DNA from: Euryodendron excelsum
Lineage: Eukaryota > Streptophyta > Magnoliopsida > Ericales > Pentaphylacaceae
Assembly: GCA_033060915.1 (NCBI GenBank)
Contig: CM065394.1
Location: forward strand, 13,689,501-13,753,500
Length of the DNA stretch: 64,000 nucleotides
Direction: 5' to 3'
Shown here: positions 24,415 to 35,165 of the stretch, one piece after another
Numbering within the stretch: the stretch's first letter is position 1
Layout: each line of letters begins with the position of its first letter
Made by a program: the position numbers and the translations under genes
The notes under the pieces: generated by a model
Told to the model about the DNA's origin: nothing
The model's input: only the letters and a program-made list of their open reading frames with translations
Databases searched by the model: none

Positions 24415-24930
24415 TCTTAAAATGTTGATGGCTCCTCTAGCGATGATTCCAATGGTAATTGTCACTCCTCACCGTCACAAGATTAAATAGACTTTACGCT
24501 TCACGTTCCCCGCCACTATTAACATCGCAGAGTACGAGTCCCTCATTGCCGGACTTCAGATGGCTCAAAGAATGGGGGCAGAACATATTGTTGTGTGGAA
24601 CGACTCTCAATTGGTGGTGGAGTAAGTACAGGGAGAGTATGAAGCTAGAGAGGAGAACATGAAGTAGTACTGCCAAATGGCTAAGAGTTTAGCCAAGAGG
24701 TTTGTAAAAATTTTGCTAGAACGTGTCCCAAGACTCCAGGATGAAAAAGCGAACTAGCTGGCTAGGATCGCTTCGTTCAATGAGCCAAACCCAAACATCC
24801 CAATGGAATTACTTGATTCTCCGAGTATCCAGAGTCCGGAGGTAAACCAAACCGAAGCAAAAATGTCATGGATGAGCTTGATCAGTGATTACCTGCAAAG
24901 TGGGGCGTTATTGGAGGATAAGAATGAAGC
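24415..24930 (+). pseudogene. Element II second (archaeal-type) RNase H
   Basis: After the poly-C linker the frame reads NVDGSSSDDSNGN, then ATINIAEYESLIAGLQMAQR, GAEHIVVWNDSQLVVEQVQG and EYEAREENMK. These are the Asp, Glu and Asp-containing motifs (VDGSS, EYE, NDSQLVV) of the extra archaeal-like RNase H that distinguishes Tat-lineage retrotransposons. The glycine-rich turn after VDGSS is shortened. Stops (TAG/TAA) at several positions, for example after NM(K) and DEKAN, inactivate it. Confidence 0.85.
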
Positions 24931-26091
24931 AAGATGAATATAGCACCGTTTAGATACCTGATTCAAAATAGGGTCTTCTACAAGAGGGGGCACACCTTGC
25001 CGATGCTTTGGTGTGCCACAAATGAACGGGTAGAGTATGCGGTGAGAGAAATCTATGAGGGTGTCTGTGGAAACCACTCAGGTGGCCGATCTCTTGCCAA
25101 AAAGATCTTGCAAATAGCTTATTATTGGCCCACCATGGAGAAAGATGCCTAAGAATTCGTTAAAAAATGCGACAAGTATCAACGATTCACGAACATCCCA
25201 CGATTGCCCTCTCAAGAGTTGACTCCAATCCAGAGCCCATGGCCCTTCGCCCAATGGGGAATCAACATTGTAAGATTTTACCTATGGGCAGGGGACAAAG
25301 GAAGTTTGCAGTGATGGCCACCGATTACTTCACCAAGTGGGCAGAGACAGAAGCACTACTAACAGTTATCGAGGAGAAAATGACGAAGTTTTTTATGGCA
25401 AAATATTATTTGTAGGTTTAGAATTCCCATGATCGTCATCACGGACAATGAGAAGCAGTTTGAAGGGAGATAATTCAACTAGTTATGCCACGATCTAGGG
25501 ATTAGTCACCAAGTTTCCTTCCCAGAGCATCCTTAGGCCAACGGTCAGGTAGAAGTCACGAACAGGTCCCTCCTCAGGATCATCAAGACCAAGTTAGAGA
25601 AAGCCAAGAACATCTAGGCAGAAGAACTTCCTATGGGTCTATAGAATGATGGAGAGGGTGTCTATGGGGTAGATGCCATTCTCACTGACTTTCGATAGTG
25701 AAGCGGTGATCCCAGTGAAAATCGACCTCCCCAGCCCAAAAACAATGCAGTATGACTCGGAGACCAATAACGAGGCGTTGAACGTAGAGCTAGATCTGTT
25801 GGGAAAAGGAGGCTGCAAGCAGCTATGAGGGTAGTGTCCGACCAATAAAGGATGTGTCAATACCACAACTCCAGAGTCAGACCAAAAGACTTCACAACGA
25901 GGGATTTAGTTTTGAAAAGGGTCAATCAGTCTATAAAGGACCCGAGGGATGGCAAGCTTAGACCCAATTGGGAGGGCCCTTATGAGGTGATCGACAGCAC
26001 CAGGAAGAGGACCTACAGATCGAAGAGACTAGGAGGTAAAGAGCTACCCCACCCGTGGCATGAAGAGCATTTAAGGAAGTACTACTTGTGA
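24931..26091 (+). pseudogene. Element II integrase (first catalytic Asp lost)
   Basis: N-terminal zinc-binding region: GVCGNHSGGRSLAKKIL, YYWPTMEKDA, then KCDKYQRF, in which the second Cys of CxxC is Tyr. Catalytic core: FAQWGINIV at about 25245 where WGIDIV is expected (Asp to Asn), ITDNEKQFEGR at about 25438 keeps the second Asp, and PxANGQVEVTNRSLL at about 25533 keeps the Glu. The C-terminus has the GPY module, GKLRPNWEGPYEVID, and ends HEEHLRKYYL-stop at 26091, the natural end of pol. A frameshift lies near 25300-25420. Stops mostly replace Trp or Gln. Confidence 0.9.
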
Positions 26092-26972
26092 TGGGCTTCT
26101 GATTGTAATTCGATGGATTATTAATAAAATCAGCCATTCTACAATTGCCTACAACGTGTCAATTGATAGCACTCCAAAGAACATCTACTCGGTTCACGTG
26201 ACTAACCAAAGCCAAACGGCCTACTAGGCAATGGCAAAGAATATATGCTCCGTTCATGTGACCGAGCAGAGCCAGATGGCCTACTAGGTAATGGCAAAGA
26301 ATATCTGCTCGGTTCACATGATCGAGCAGAGTCAGACGACTACTAGGCAATGGCAAAGAATATCTGCTCGGTTCATGTGACCATGCAGAGCCAGATGACC
26401 TACTAGGCAATGGAAAAGAATATCTGCTTGGTTCACATGACCAAGCAGAGCCAGACGACCTACTAGGTAATGACAAATAATATTTGCTCGATTCACGTGA
26501 CTAAGTAGAGCCAGATGGCCTACTAGGCAATGACAAAGAATATCTGCTCGGTTCATGTGACTGAGCAGATCCAGACGGTCTATTAGGCAATGGCAAAGAA
26601 TATCTGTTCGGTTCATGTGACCAAGCAGAGCCAGACAACATACTAGGCAATGGTAAAGAATATTTACTCATTTCATGTGATCGAGTAGATCCAAACGGCC
26701 TACTAGGCAATGGCATGGAATTCCTGCTGGCATCGAGCAAACAAGGAAATCTTCCCTACCAAACAAAGGCAATCAGATGCTGCTGGCATCATTCTTCCAA
26801 AGTATTCAACCAAGCAAAAAACAACAGAGAACAGGTGCATAAATTTAAATTATTTTACAAAATGAATTATGAAAATATACAACACAACTAAGTCGGGAAG
26901 AAGGGATTTTGCATTGATAATGAGAAGGGTACAGAAGAAGACATTCTTTTTATAAGAAAAATACAAAAGGCC
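26092..26972. other. Element II spacer between pol and antisense ORF
   Basis: Non-coding in the sense direction. Dominated by the 60-bp tandem array (26160-26720). From about 26740 to 26972 it is AT-rich and unique, and would act as the 3' untranslated region of the antisense transcript. Confidence 0.7.
26160..26720 (+). repeat. 60-bp tandem repeat array, about 9.5 units
   Basis: CTACTAGG(C/T)AATGGCAAAG recurs at 26221, 26281, 26340, 26400, 26460, 26520, 26580, 26640 and 26700. Each unit also has GAATAT(C/T)TGCTCGGTTCA(T/C)G and GAGCAGAGCCAGA. Period is 60 bp (one spacing of 59). Because 60 is a multiple of three, the reverse strand gives long artefactual open frames with a repeated LPLPSRPSGSA-like peptide; I do not call these genes. 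Confidence 0.96.
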
Positions 26973-27617
26973 TTAAGCCTTGGGTTTTTCCTCGGTGACC
27001 TTCCCCTTGGTCCCCTCGACCACTTTCTTTATCTCCTCAGCCATCTTCTCGACCTCAGTAGCTTCCTCAGTCCCAGCAGCCTTCTCAGAGGCCTCCCCTG
27101 AGGTCTTCCTAAAGACCTCCTCAAGGCTTTGGGGAACTCCCTCCACTAGAGGATCGAGGCTGGCAAAGTCTAGCCCAGGGTATGTCTGGGACGCCCTTTC
27201 CCTAGAAAGCTCAAAGCCCTGGGTGAATGTGGGCTCCAACAAGGCTTAGAAGTCATCCCCTTTTTGAAACTCCTGGATTGCCTCGGTTCAGGCCCTGAGG
27301 AGTTCCTCTGGAAAAGCAACAGACTTCCTCTCCAGTCCTGCCTCAAGGCCTGCTTAGCGATGAAGTCCAGCAAGAGTTTGTTGGATTGGGTGTTTAGCCT
27401 TTTGCACTCCTCTTAGGAAGACTTGAGGTCTGCAATGGCCGCATCCCTTTCGGCCCGGGCAATGGTGATGTTCTCTTTTAAGGCCCAAGCGGTCAATACT
27501 TCCTCCTTCATTGCCCAGACCTCGGCAGCGAGGGCACCACTAGTTTGCCTCTTATCATGGAGGGCCCTCTCTGTGTCGGCCAGGCGGTGGCCCATCGCTA
27601 TGTTACTCGACAGAGCC
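26973..27617 (-). pseudogene. Antisense ORF exon 4: coiled-coil C-terminus
   Basis: After the acceptor the minus strand reads ALSSNIAMGHRLADTERALH then AEVWAMKEEVLTAWALKENI and ERDAAIADLKSS, with regular heptad-like Leu/Ala spacing and abundant Glu/Lys, so a coiled coil is likely. A frame change near 27400 leads to MLEPTFTQGFELSRERASQ and an acidic tail (SEKAAGTEEATEVEKMAEEI) that ends EEKPKA-stop at 26973. No enzymatic motif seen. Confidence 0.72.
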
Positions 27618-28280
27618 TTAGAAGGAGTAAGACATCAGAACAAAGCAAAGGCACAACTATAACAAAAGATTAAGGAACGAGAAGATAGGAGAGAAAGAAA
27701 CTCACCTTGAAAAGATCATGATTAGCGTCCCTCACCAGCCGAGAGTGCGAGTGCTTACTCAATCTTTGCATGTCCATGTTGTAAGCACCCCATTTTTGAC
27801 TGCTCGACAGTCTACACTCCGTCCAGACTTGTTTTCAAGTCATTATGGACATATTCCAATCGAAACCAATCCTCTAGTCCAAATTCCGTCTTTCCATCGC
27901 TTCGCGGGCCTGTCAGGCCCAAATAGAGGCAAAATGACCAAAATGCCCTTAGGGGTATTGTCCTTTCTTATTCCAATTCCAATCCCTCTCTCGAGACAGT
28001 TTATTCCTCGAGACGGTCCGAGTAGCAAAACTACTCACAAAACCGTCAAAGTGGCGGAAACACTCACAACACCGTTAGAGTGGCGGAAACACTCAAAACC
28101 CAGACACGTCTCTTCGGAGTCGGTAAGACCCCTTTCCAATCCCTCTCTCGAGACAGTTTATTCCTTGAGACGGTTCCAATCTAGGCACGTCTCTTCGGAG
28201 ACGGTAAGACCCCTTTCCAATCCCTCTCTCGAGACAGTTTATTTCTCGAGACGGTCCGAGTAGCAAAACTACTCACAAAA

Positions 28281-28540
28281 CCGTTAGAGTAGCGAAAATA
28301 CTCACAGAACCGTTAGAGTAGCGAAAATACTCACAGAGCCGTTAGAGTAGCGGAAATACTCAACCGTTAGAGTAGCGGAAATACTCACAAAGCCGTTAGA
28401 GTAGCGGAAATACTCACAGACCCGTTAGAGTAGTGGAAATACTCACAGAACCGTTAGAGTAGCGGAAATACTCACAGACCCGTTAGAGTAGCGGAAATAC
28501 TCACAGAACCGTTAGAGCAGCGGAAATACTCTCAAATCGT
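28281..28540 (+). repeat. 29-bp tandem repeat in LTR A
   Basis: CCGTTAGAGTAGCGGAAATA recurs at 28281, 28310, 28339, 28363 (shortened unit), 28393, 28422, 28451, 28480 and 28509. A longer repeat precedes it: CCAATCCCTCTCTCGAGACA recurs near 27980, 28136 and 28217 with inverted CTCGAGAC halves. Confidence 0.95.
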
Positions 28541-29414
28541 TAACCCCGTCCGAGCAGCGGAAATACTCAACCCCGTCCGAGTGGTGGAAACACTCAAAAC
28601 CTAGGTCAATACCCATGTTTGTTAGCTCACTTCGATGAAAAATGACCAAATTACCCGTTGGACCTTTTCCAGTCAAGATGACCATTTTGCCCCTAGGCAT
28701 CCGAACGCCCCGAGAACCACACTGGCTCTGGGTATCAAGCCGGTAATGTCCTGAGAATACTTTTTATAGTGTTCTCAACCTCCCTTTACCTTTCCGGACC
28801 ATTCCGAGTTAGTTCCGGCCAACCCGGTGCAAAATGACCGTTTTGCCCCTCGAGGGCCGGTCTCCTTCTTCGACCACACCGGCTCTGGGTATCAAACCGA
28901 TAATGTCCCGAGAATACTTTTTATAGTGTTCTCGACCTTCCTTTACCTTCCGGACCATTCCGAGTCAGTTCCGGCAAACCCGATACAAAATGACCGTTTT
29001 GCCCCTGGTGGGCCGGTTTCCATTTCCGACCACGCCGGCCCGGGGAATCAAACCGGAAACCTTTGGGAACATTCTAAATAATGTTTCCAGATCCCAAGTC
29101 TTTTTCCGGGACAATCCGGGTTCGCCCCGGCAGTTTCCTAGTCCGATTGACCGTTTTGCCCCTAAAGGCTCGGTCAACCTTTCCGACACATCCAATTCTC
29201 ACTTTTCAAGTCAAATACCTCCAAGACACTATTTTAAGTGTTCCTGCTCCTTTCTGGCCTCCTGGGTCATTCCCGGCTCTTTCAAATCATTCCCAGACTT
29301 TCCGGAGTCACTCCTAGTGAAACAAGGCTAAAGTTTACATGGTAGTCACTAGTACAGGCGCCCAAATCTAGTCAAAGATACGTTGCTTGCCGACCTTAAT
29401 TGTTTCCTAAATGG

Positions 29415-29537
29415 CTGGCGCCACTAGCAATGGCGCCAAGCCAAAAAATGGCCTGGCGCCACTTCTAGTGGCGCCAGTATAAATTTTGCCCTAGCGCCAC
29501 TGCAACAGGCGCCAGGCTTGTCCTCCCTCTATAAATA
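29415..29537 (+). promoter_or_regulatory. LTR A core promoter: GGCGCC palindromes and TATA box
   Basis: Three inverted repeats precede a TATA box. The first is TGGCGCCA...TGGCGCCA (29416-29438). The second (29453-29477) has 11-bp perfect arms, CTGGCGCCACT and AGTGGCGCCAG, around TCT. The third, imperfect, is at 29491-29515. TATAAATA is at 29530-29537. Transcription would start near 29565; downstream sequence is leader. The same layout recurs in B, C and D. Confidence 0.7.
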
Positions 29538-30139
29538 CAGAGCCTCGTTCAACGTGAAAAGGGTCTGCAAACTTAACTTAGAAATCACACAATTCGATAC
29601 ACAGAGCTCGAGCACCTCCAAAAACCCTAGTCTCCCTAGGTTTTCCAAACCCTAGCCCCTATACACAAACCCTAGCCTCCTATACACTCATACACACCCC
29701 TATACACTCATACACTAGCCTTCAACCACTCTCTCAAGACTTGAAGAGCAGCCATTCAAAGATTGAAGACAATCCTTAAAGACTGAGGGTGAAGATCAAG
29801 ACCGAAGACCGAAGACCGAAGACCGAAGACTGCACGGCGCGCAAAATAAACAAGAAACAAGGTAGGCTTTCTATTTAAATTTCCGCACTTCCTCCCTCTC
29901 TCTCCGCTCTCCAACTCACTTGGGTTTTCTCTATTTTAATCCCCCATCTCTTTCCCGCCCTTTCTTTGCATGCTTGAAACAAGGGGATTCCCAGTCCATG
30001 TGTAGGATTGGATTATGGGAGAGTCACCGTGTCGGGGGCTTTCTTCTAGTCTAACCAAAGACCACGTGGGTCCGGCCCCCTTGATTATGTGGTGTAGCCT
30101 TAGCCTTGTATGTTCACGACCCCCAAATTGCATCTTGCA

Positions 30140-32580
30140 TATCATAGTCTTGCATCTTACAAAAACCGTTTTCAAAAGTTATTTTTCAAAAACGTTTTCA
30201 AACTTGTTTTCAAAATTGCATCAAAATCTCTTTTTCAAAAACTTGTTTTCAAAACCACAATTCTAAGGTGATTCTAGCCTTTCCATGGCTAGGGTTGCTT
30301 TAGGAAAGTGTTATATTAAAAGTGGCCTTTTAGTCTATATTTTCAAACCTTGTTTTCCAAAACCACTTTCTTAAAGTGGTTCTAACCCTTTTATGGCTAG
30401 AATCGCTTTAGGAAAGTGAGACGTTTTCATACTTTCCAAAAACTCTCCCTTTAAAATCTCTTCCTAAAAACCTCTTTTCAACATACTTTTCTAAAGCTTT
30501 CCTCTCCAAAATTGTTTTCAAAAACTCCCTTCCAAAATCTATTTTTCAAAACTCTCTTTTTTTCAACTCCTCTTCAAAATCTTTTCCTCAAAATTCACTT
30601 TCTAAAAACACTCCTTAAATTCACCTTCCTAAAAATTTTCTCCAACAATCTCTTCCAAAAATCTTTCTAAAAAACTCTCTTCCCAAAATTTTCCTTCTAG
30701 AAATTCTCCTCTAGGATTTTCCTTCTAAAATCTACGTTTCTAAAACACACTTTCCAAAACTCCTTAAAAATCTTTTTCCAAAAACTCCCTCTTCAAATTC
30801 ACTTTCCAAAAACTCATTTTCTTTAAAAATCTCTTTCCAAAAACTATCCTTTTCAAAATTCTTCCCTCTAAAAACTCCTCCCTAGGATTCCCTTCTAGAA
30901 AACCTTCGTTTCAAAAAACGTGTTTTCCAAAAAACTCTTTCCTTAGAGCCCAAGTCAAGCCCTAGAACTCACAATTAGGAAACCTTGATTTTCTTTCCAA
31001 AAACATGATTTTCGAACTTTGCCCCAAACCTAGGTTTCTAAAACATCTTGTTTTCACATCAAAACTATACATGTTTTCAAAGCCTAGTTTCTACGTCAAA
31101 ACTACAATTTTTCAAAAGTAGGGTTTCTAGAATCTCCTTTCCAAATCGTAGCCAAATCCTACCTTCCCTTTAGGAAACCGAATCAAATCTCCCCGTTTAG
31201 GAAACTAGATACCATCCTCCGTTTTTGGAAACAAAATCCAACATTTCTCTTTTAGAAACCAAAACCAATCCCTTCTTAATCCAAACCTTTCCTAATTCAA
31301 TACCTTCCTAAACCATAAGTTTCCTAAACCTAAACTTCAAATCTTTCCTTAAGTTTCAAAATCCAAATCTTTCCTAAATTCGAATCCTTCCTAAACTTTC
31401 ACTTTCCTAAATCTTAAGTTTCCAAAACTCGAACATAAAAATCTTTCCTAATCCAACCCTTTCCTAATTCTACCCTCTTTTCAAATCTTAACTTTTCAAA
31501 TATAAGCTTTCAAACCTTTCCTAAATTCAAACCTTTCCTAATTTCAAGACTTTCTAAAATTCAAACTCTAAAAACTTTCCAAATCTTAAACTTTCTAAAT
31601 TTCAAATCTTTCCAAATTCAAAACTTTCTAAATTTGAAACCTTCTTAAGTTAAATCTTTCTAAACCTAAAACTTTCTAAATTCTAAACTCTCTTAAACTT
31701 CAAATCTTTCCAAATCTAAGACTTTTCTAAATTCAAAACTTTCTTAATTTAAGACTTTCTTAAGTTGAAACTTTCTTAATTCAAACATTTCCTAAACTAA
31801 AAACTTTCCTTTTTCAAACTTTTCCAATTTTCAAAACTTTTCGATTTTCAAAACTTTCCTAATTTGGGAACTTTCCTAATCTGAAAACCTTTCCTTTTTC
31901 GAAAACTTTCTAAGCTCGAAACTTTTCAATTTCAAAACTTTCCTAAACCTAAAACTTTCCTAATTCGAAACTTTCCTAAATCGGACCTTTCCTAATTTGA
32001 ACATCTCCTAAAATCCAATCTTTCCAAATCTTCCAAGCCAAGTTAAATCTTTCCTAAGTCTCTTCTCTTTCCTAAGTCTAGGTTTTCTTAAACCTTCTTA
32101 TTCCAAAACAAGTCCAAATCTATCTTTTCAAATCAAAGTCCTCAATTTCCAATTTCCAATCTCCTCTTCTAATTTCAAATCCAATTCAATGTCCAATTCA
32201 ATTTCCTTCTTCAATCCAACCTTCTATTTTCAATCGGACTCCGGTCCGAACTACGACTGACCTGATTCCCCCAAAGGGATACGTAGGCAACCTCCATAGG
32301 TGCGGTCACAATATTTTTCAAACTTTCAATTCCACCCTCATGGGTGCGGTTTCCAAAATCTTTTCAAATCTCAAATTCCAATCTATTTTCAAAATTTTGA
32401 AATTTCTATTTTCAAACTTCTACTTTCAATTTTCAAACTTTTCAATTTCAATTCTATTTCTTCAAATCTATTTTCAAATCAAATCAATTTCTTTTCAAAT
32501 CAATTTCTATTTTCCAATTCTCTCATCTTGCACTTGCATATCATGCATCATATTTTTCAAACATTGTTTTTCTAAAGTGA
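30140..32580 (+). repeat. G-depleted, A/C/T-only leader of LTR A
   Basis: About 2.4 kb in which the plus strand is almost devoid of G and consists of diverged TTTCAAAAC, TTTCCTAAA and CTTTCCAAA-type units. It lies downstream of the LTR promoter and so would be in the transcribed leader. No coding signal; open frames there are low-complexity. Confidence 0.85.
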
Positions 32581-33742
32581 ATAGGGTTGAACTATAGTTA
32601 GTCGAAGACTCTCATAGGTAAATCTAGGGTAGATTGACATGTAGGTACCGAAAGGGCGGGGTAGGGTGATAGCTTAGTGCGTCTTCCCTACACGTAACCA
32701 ACCTCCGAACCTAGACCACTGTTTTCGAAAGACCAAAACGGAGTCATTTTTCAAAAAGGGCTAAATGTTTTCCAAAGATTGCCAAACAACCTGTTTTCCT
32801 AAAAAACCCTCTCTTGAGGAGATATTTTCAAAGTCATTTTCCAAAACCCTAAGTGCAGTCTTCGGATTACTCTTAGTTTTTAGGTGACCTAACTCACCTT
32901 AATCAAGTTAGGTGGCGACTCCGATCTTTTTCAAAAGCCCTTTATTCAAACCTATTTTCAATTAAAACCTAGTCGCACTCATTCTTTTAGGAGGGTGAGT
33001 TCTAACGAGAGAGCATAGCATTTTTCCCGCTTGGGTGAGTATTCCTCGAGTGCGAAAAATCTGAGCGCGACACATGTGGGTTACTACACCCGCGGATCTT
33101 TGCCAAGCCTCGTCCATGCTGTCAAGCACATTGCAAGCCGAAGAGGTGGGTTCGGCTCAAGACTAGGGATCGGCAGGAACGATCGTGCTCTTTCTCAGCT
33201 TAGGGGAAAAGGAGACTTTGCAACAGCTATCGTGGTCACAGCCTTTGCCTTCAACGCTGGTGCCTCCTTGGGCCGAGGGGTTTCCTTCGCCAAGTTAATG
33301 GCTTCGGCCATTTTTTGACGTTTTGCTTTGGGGGCCGCCAACCCAGTCCCCCTCTTCCTCACCAGGAAGCTTACATCGAAGCTCATTTGGTCGGCTTCGG
33401 GAGCTGGTTGATTCACCACAAGGGATAGGCGATCTGTAGGAAAGATGAAATGGAGTCAAGCAAAGCTCGAGTTAAAGAAAGACTAATTCCACACTCACTC
33501 CTCTCACGTTCAGAAGCCAACACTTCCTTGGTCGGTTGAGGTCCCATGAGGTAGTTGGTGAGCATCTCGACTGTAACCAAGTCCTTAGCGCTCCGAAATT
33601 CGTACTCCTGGACCTTTTTTATGTTTGCCTTTAGCTCGTCAAACAAAGTAGGCCTACCCTGACCTGAAACTTGCAAGATGCCTAAGTCAAAACGACTAAC
33701 ACTTTAACAAAAAGGTAAAGGGAAGTTTAATACAGAGAGTAT

Positions 33743-34525
33743 ACCTTTCTTACTCGAATAACTCTATTGCCTAGGGACCCGAGCAGAGAAGTCGGTCTTT
33801 TAGGGAGGGAACTCCCATCCTTCACCACTAATGAAGAAGAACTGATATTTCCAATTCTTGTATGACGAAGGCAGCTCACCGACCAAATCAAACTCTGGTG
33901 CCTTGCCCGAGAAGTACTAAAAGCCCTTTCCCCTTTCGGCCGGCCTATAGTAGTACAATAATTCATTCGGTGTAACATCCCTTTCGAGGACGATCTGTCA
34001 GAGGACCGCACAGCCCAGGATTATCCTCCACCCATTTGGGTGAATCTGCCCGGGCGAGAGGCGCAGCCTTTATAGAGTCTCCCTAATGAGCCAAGGAAAG
34101 GGTAGGCGAAGACCACCAGCTAGTGCACCCTCGTACATAGTGATTTCTCCCTCATTTGCCAAACATGCCCAGCCTTTGGAATTGGGGATCCTAAACTTTA
34201 CCCCTTTTGAGATTTGGTAGTCCTTCCGAAGGCCAATAATCTTCTCCCTAGTAAGAATGGTGGGAATTTCTATGGCCTCATACTCAAGGCCCTCTTCCTC
34301 TCCCTCTTTCTCTGCTTCCCCAGATGGGATGGCGGCCTCTACAGGCTGGTCCCTCTCTCCCTTGACACCGGAGTAAGCCGCCCCAGCCTCTTTTGGCTCT
34401 AAAACCTTCAGAGATGCCCTAGAATTACCAACAGAGGCCTTCTCCTCTATCTCACATCTCACAACCCCAAATTCATTAGAATTGTTCCCCTCAGAACCCA
34501 AACTAACATGCTTAGGGTTCGTCAT
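33743..34525 (-). pseudogene. Antisense ORF exon 1: conserved N-terminal domain
   Basis: From a likely start MTNPKHVSLGSEGNNSNEF it passes an acidic stretch (EAEKEGEEEGLEYEAIEIP) into KGWACLANEGEITMYEGALA, GLRLPFPWLIRETL and, after a frame change and stops, HPNGWRIILGCAVL, NELLYYYRPAERGKGF, APEFDLVGELPSSYKNW and EGWEFPP. The EGxLxxGLRLPFPxL...NGWRIILG succession is what I recognise from the Pfam family of 'putative gypsy type transposon' proteins (Transposase_28). The upstream in-frame ATG at 34609 would add 28 residues. Confidence 0.8.
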
Positions 34526-34609
34526 TGTACCCAGGAGCTTACTGTGCCTAATCCTATCAAATACCGGTTTGAACAATGCACATAAGTCTCTAAGTACGGG
34601 CTCTAACAA

Positions 34610-35165
34610 CTCTGGCCTAGCAACAAACCATGAGGTTGGGAATTTGGTCTCTTTCTCCTAATATCCAAACACAATGTGTGGCTAGCCAGTATATACAACC
34701 AAGAAATAAGCCTTACCATGACATAAAACGCCGGCAGCGAGTTCGGAAGACGATCGACGAAGCGTTGTAGAGGGCAAGTCTCCTATCAACCGATTGAAGA
34801 AGACGAAGATGGAGGTTCTTTTCTCTATTTCTCTCTCTCTCTCTCTCTTTTTGTTTTGTAAAAAATTTGGTTAAGGCAAGTGAGGGGGCAAAGATAGAAA
34901 TCACCCAACAAAACTCCCCCATTGTCTTTTAAATCAATAACCCAGATGGACTACAATGATGGGACATCAACGGCTGATATTCAACAAGTCCCATCAATGA
35001 CCAACTGCCAACCCCTAGTTACCACGTGGCAGTATATGAAGAGACGCGATGGCTATAGTCATCATTGCACCAGCCTTCCCATAAATGCGCTCCGGATTTC
35101 GAGGGTCAACTGACCGATGGAATTCCCATGACCCCAAACAGATGGCCAGAGGAATTGGGGGCATC
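34610..35165. other. Element II sequence between antisense ORF and 3' LTR
   Basis: Upstream (5') region of the antisense ORF and 3' region of the sense element. Contains a CT run (34829-34848), likely leader or promoter of the antisense transcript. It ends in AGAGGAATTGGGGGCATC (35148-35165), a purine-rich tract directly before the 3' LTR that would serve as polypurine primer. Confidence 0.65.

Larger units (their letters stand above)
27780..33072 (+). mobile_element. LTR A: solo LTR of the ~5-kb LTR family, in the antisense ORF of element II
   Basis: Starts TGTAAGCACCCCATTTTTG and ends GAGCGCGACA, with an exact 5-bp duplication CATGT (27775-27779 and 33073-33077). Related to B, C and D by start sequence, tandem-repeat cassette position, repeated CAAAATGACC(A/G)TTTTGCCCC motifs, palindromes before a TATA box, a G-poor leader and the terminal GTTAGGTGGCGACTCC...TAGTCGCACTC...GAGTTCTAACGA block. 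No internal region, so a solo LTR. Very long LTRs and the GGTGGCGACTCC block suggest an Ogre/Tat-type parent; that assignment is inference. Confidence 0.9.
26973..34609 (-). pseudogene. Spliced antisense ORF of element II (gypsy-type 'Transposase_28'-like protein), split by LTR A
   Basis: Runs opposite to gag-pol. Exon 1 is 34525 (or 34609) down to about 33743; exon 2 about 33660-33497; exon 3 33432-33078, continuing after LTR A at 27779-27715; exon 4 about 27617-26973. Visible splice signals on the minus strand: donor AAG/GTGAG at 27714 with acceptor TTCTAAG at about 27618; donor AAAG/GTATAC at about 33742 with acceptor TTTCAG at 33661; acceptor CTACAG at 33433. Stops and frameshifts are present in exons 1 and 3. 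Extra ORFs, sense or antisense, are known from Tat elements, but their role is not established. Without LTR A the protein would be several hundred residues. Confidence 0.78.

Noticed and set aside
26159..26740. Repetitive protein (LPLPSRPSGSA-type) on the minus strand
   Set aside because: Direct consequence of a 60-bp tandem repeat being a multiple of three; no start context or homology.
27718..28263. 181-codon open frame at the start of LTR A
   Set aside because: Extends across the LTR boundary and its tandem repeats; no domain; open frame explained by repeat structure.
26160..28540. CRISPR-like arrays
   Set aside because: The 60-bp and 29-bp repeats have no unique spacers; the units are contiguous tandem repeats in a plant genome.
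32300..32597. Phe/Ser/Asn-rich frames in the G-poor tract
   Set aside because: Low complexity due to absence of G (few stop codons of TGA/TAG type); not coding.
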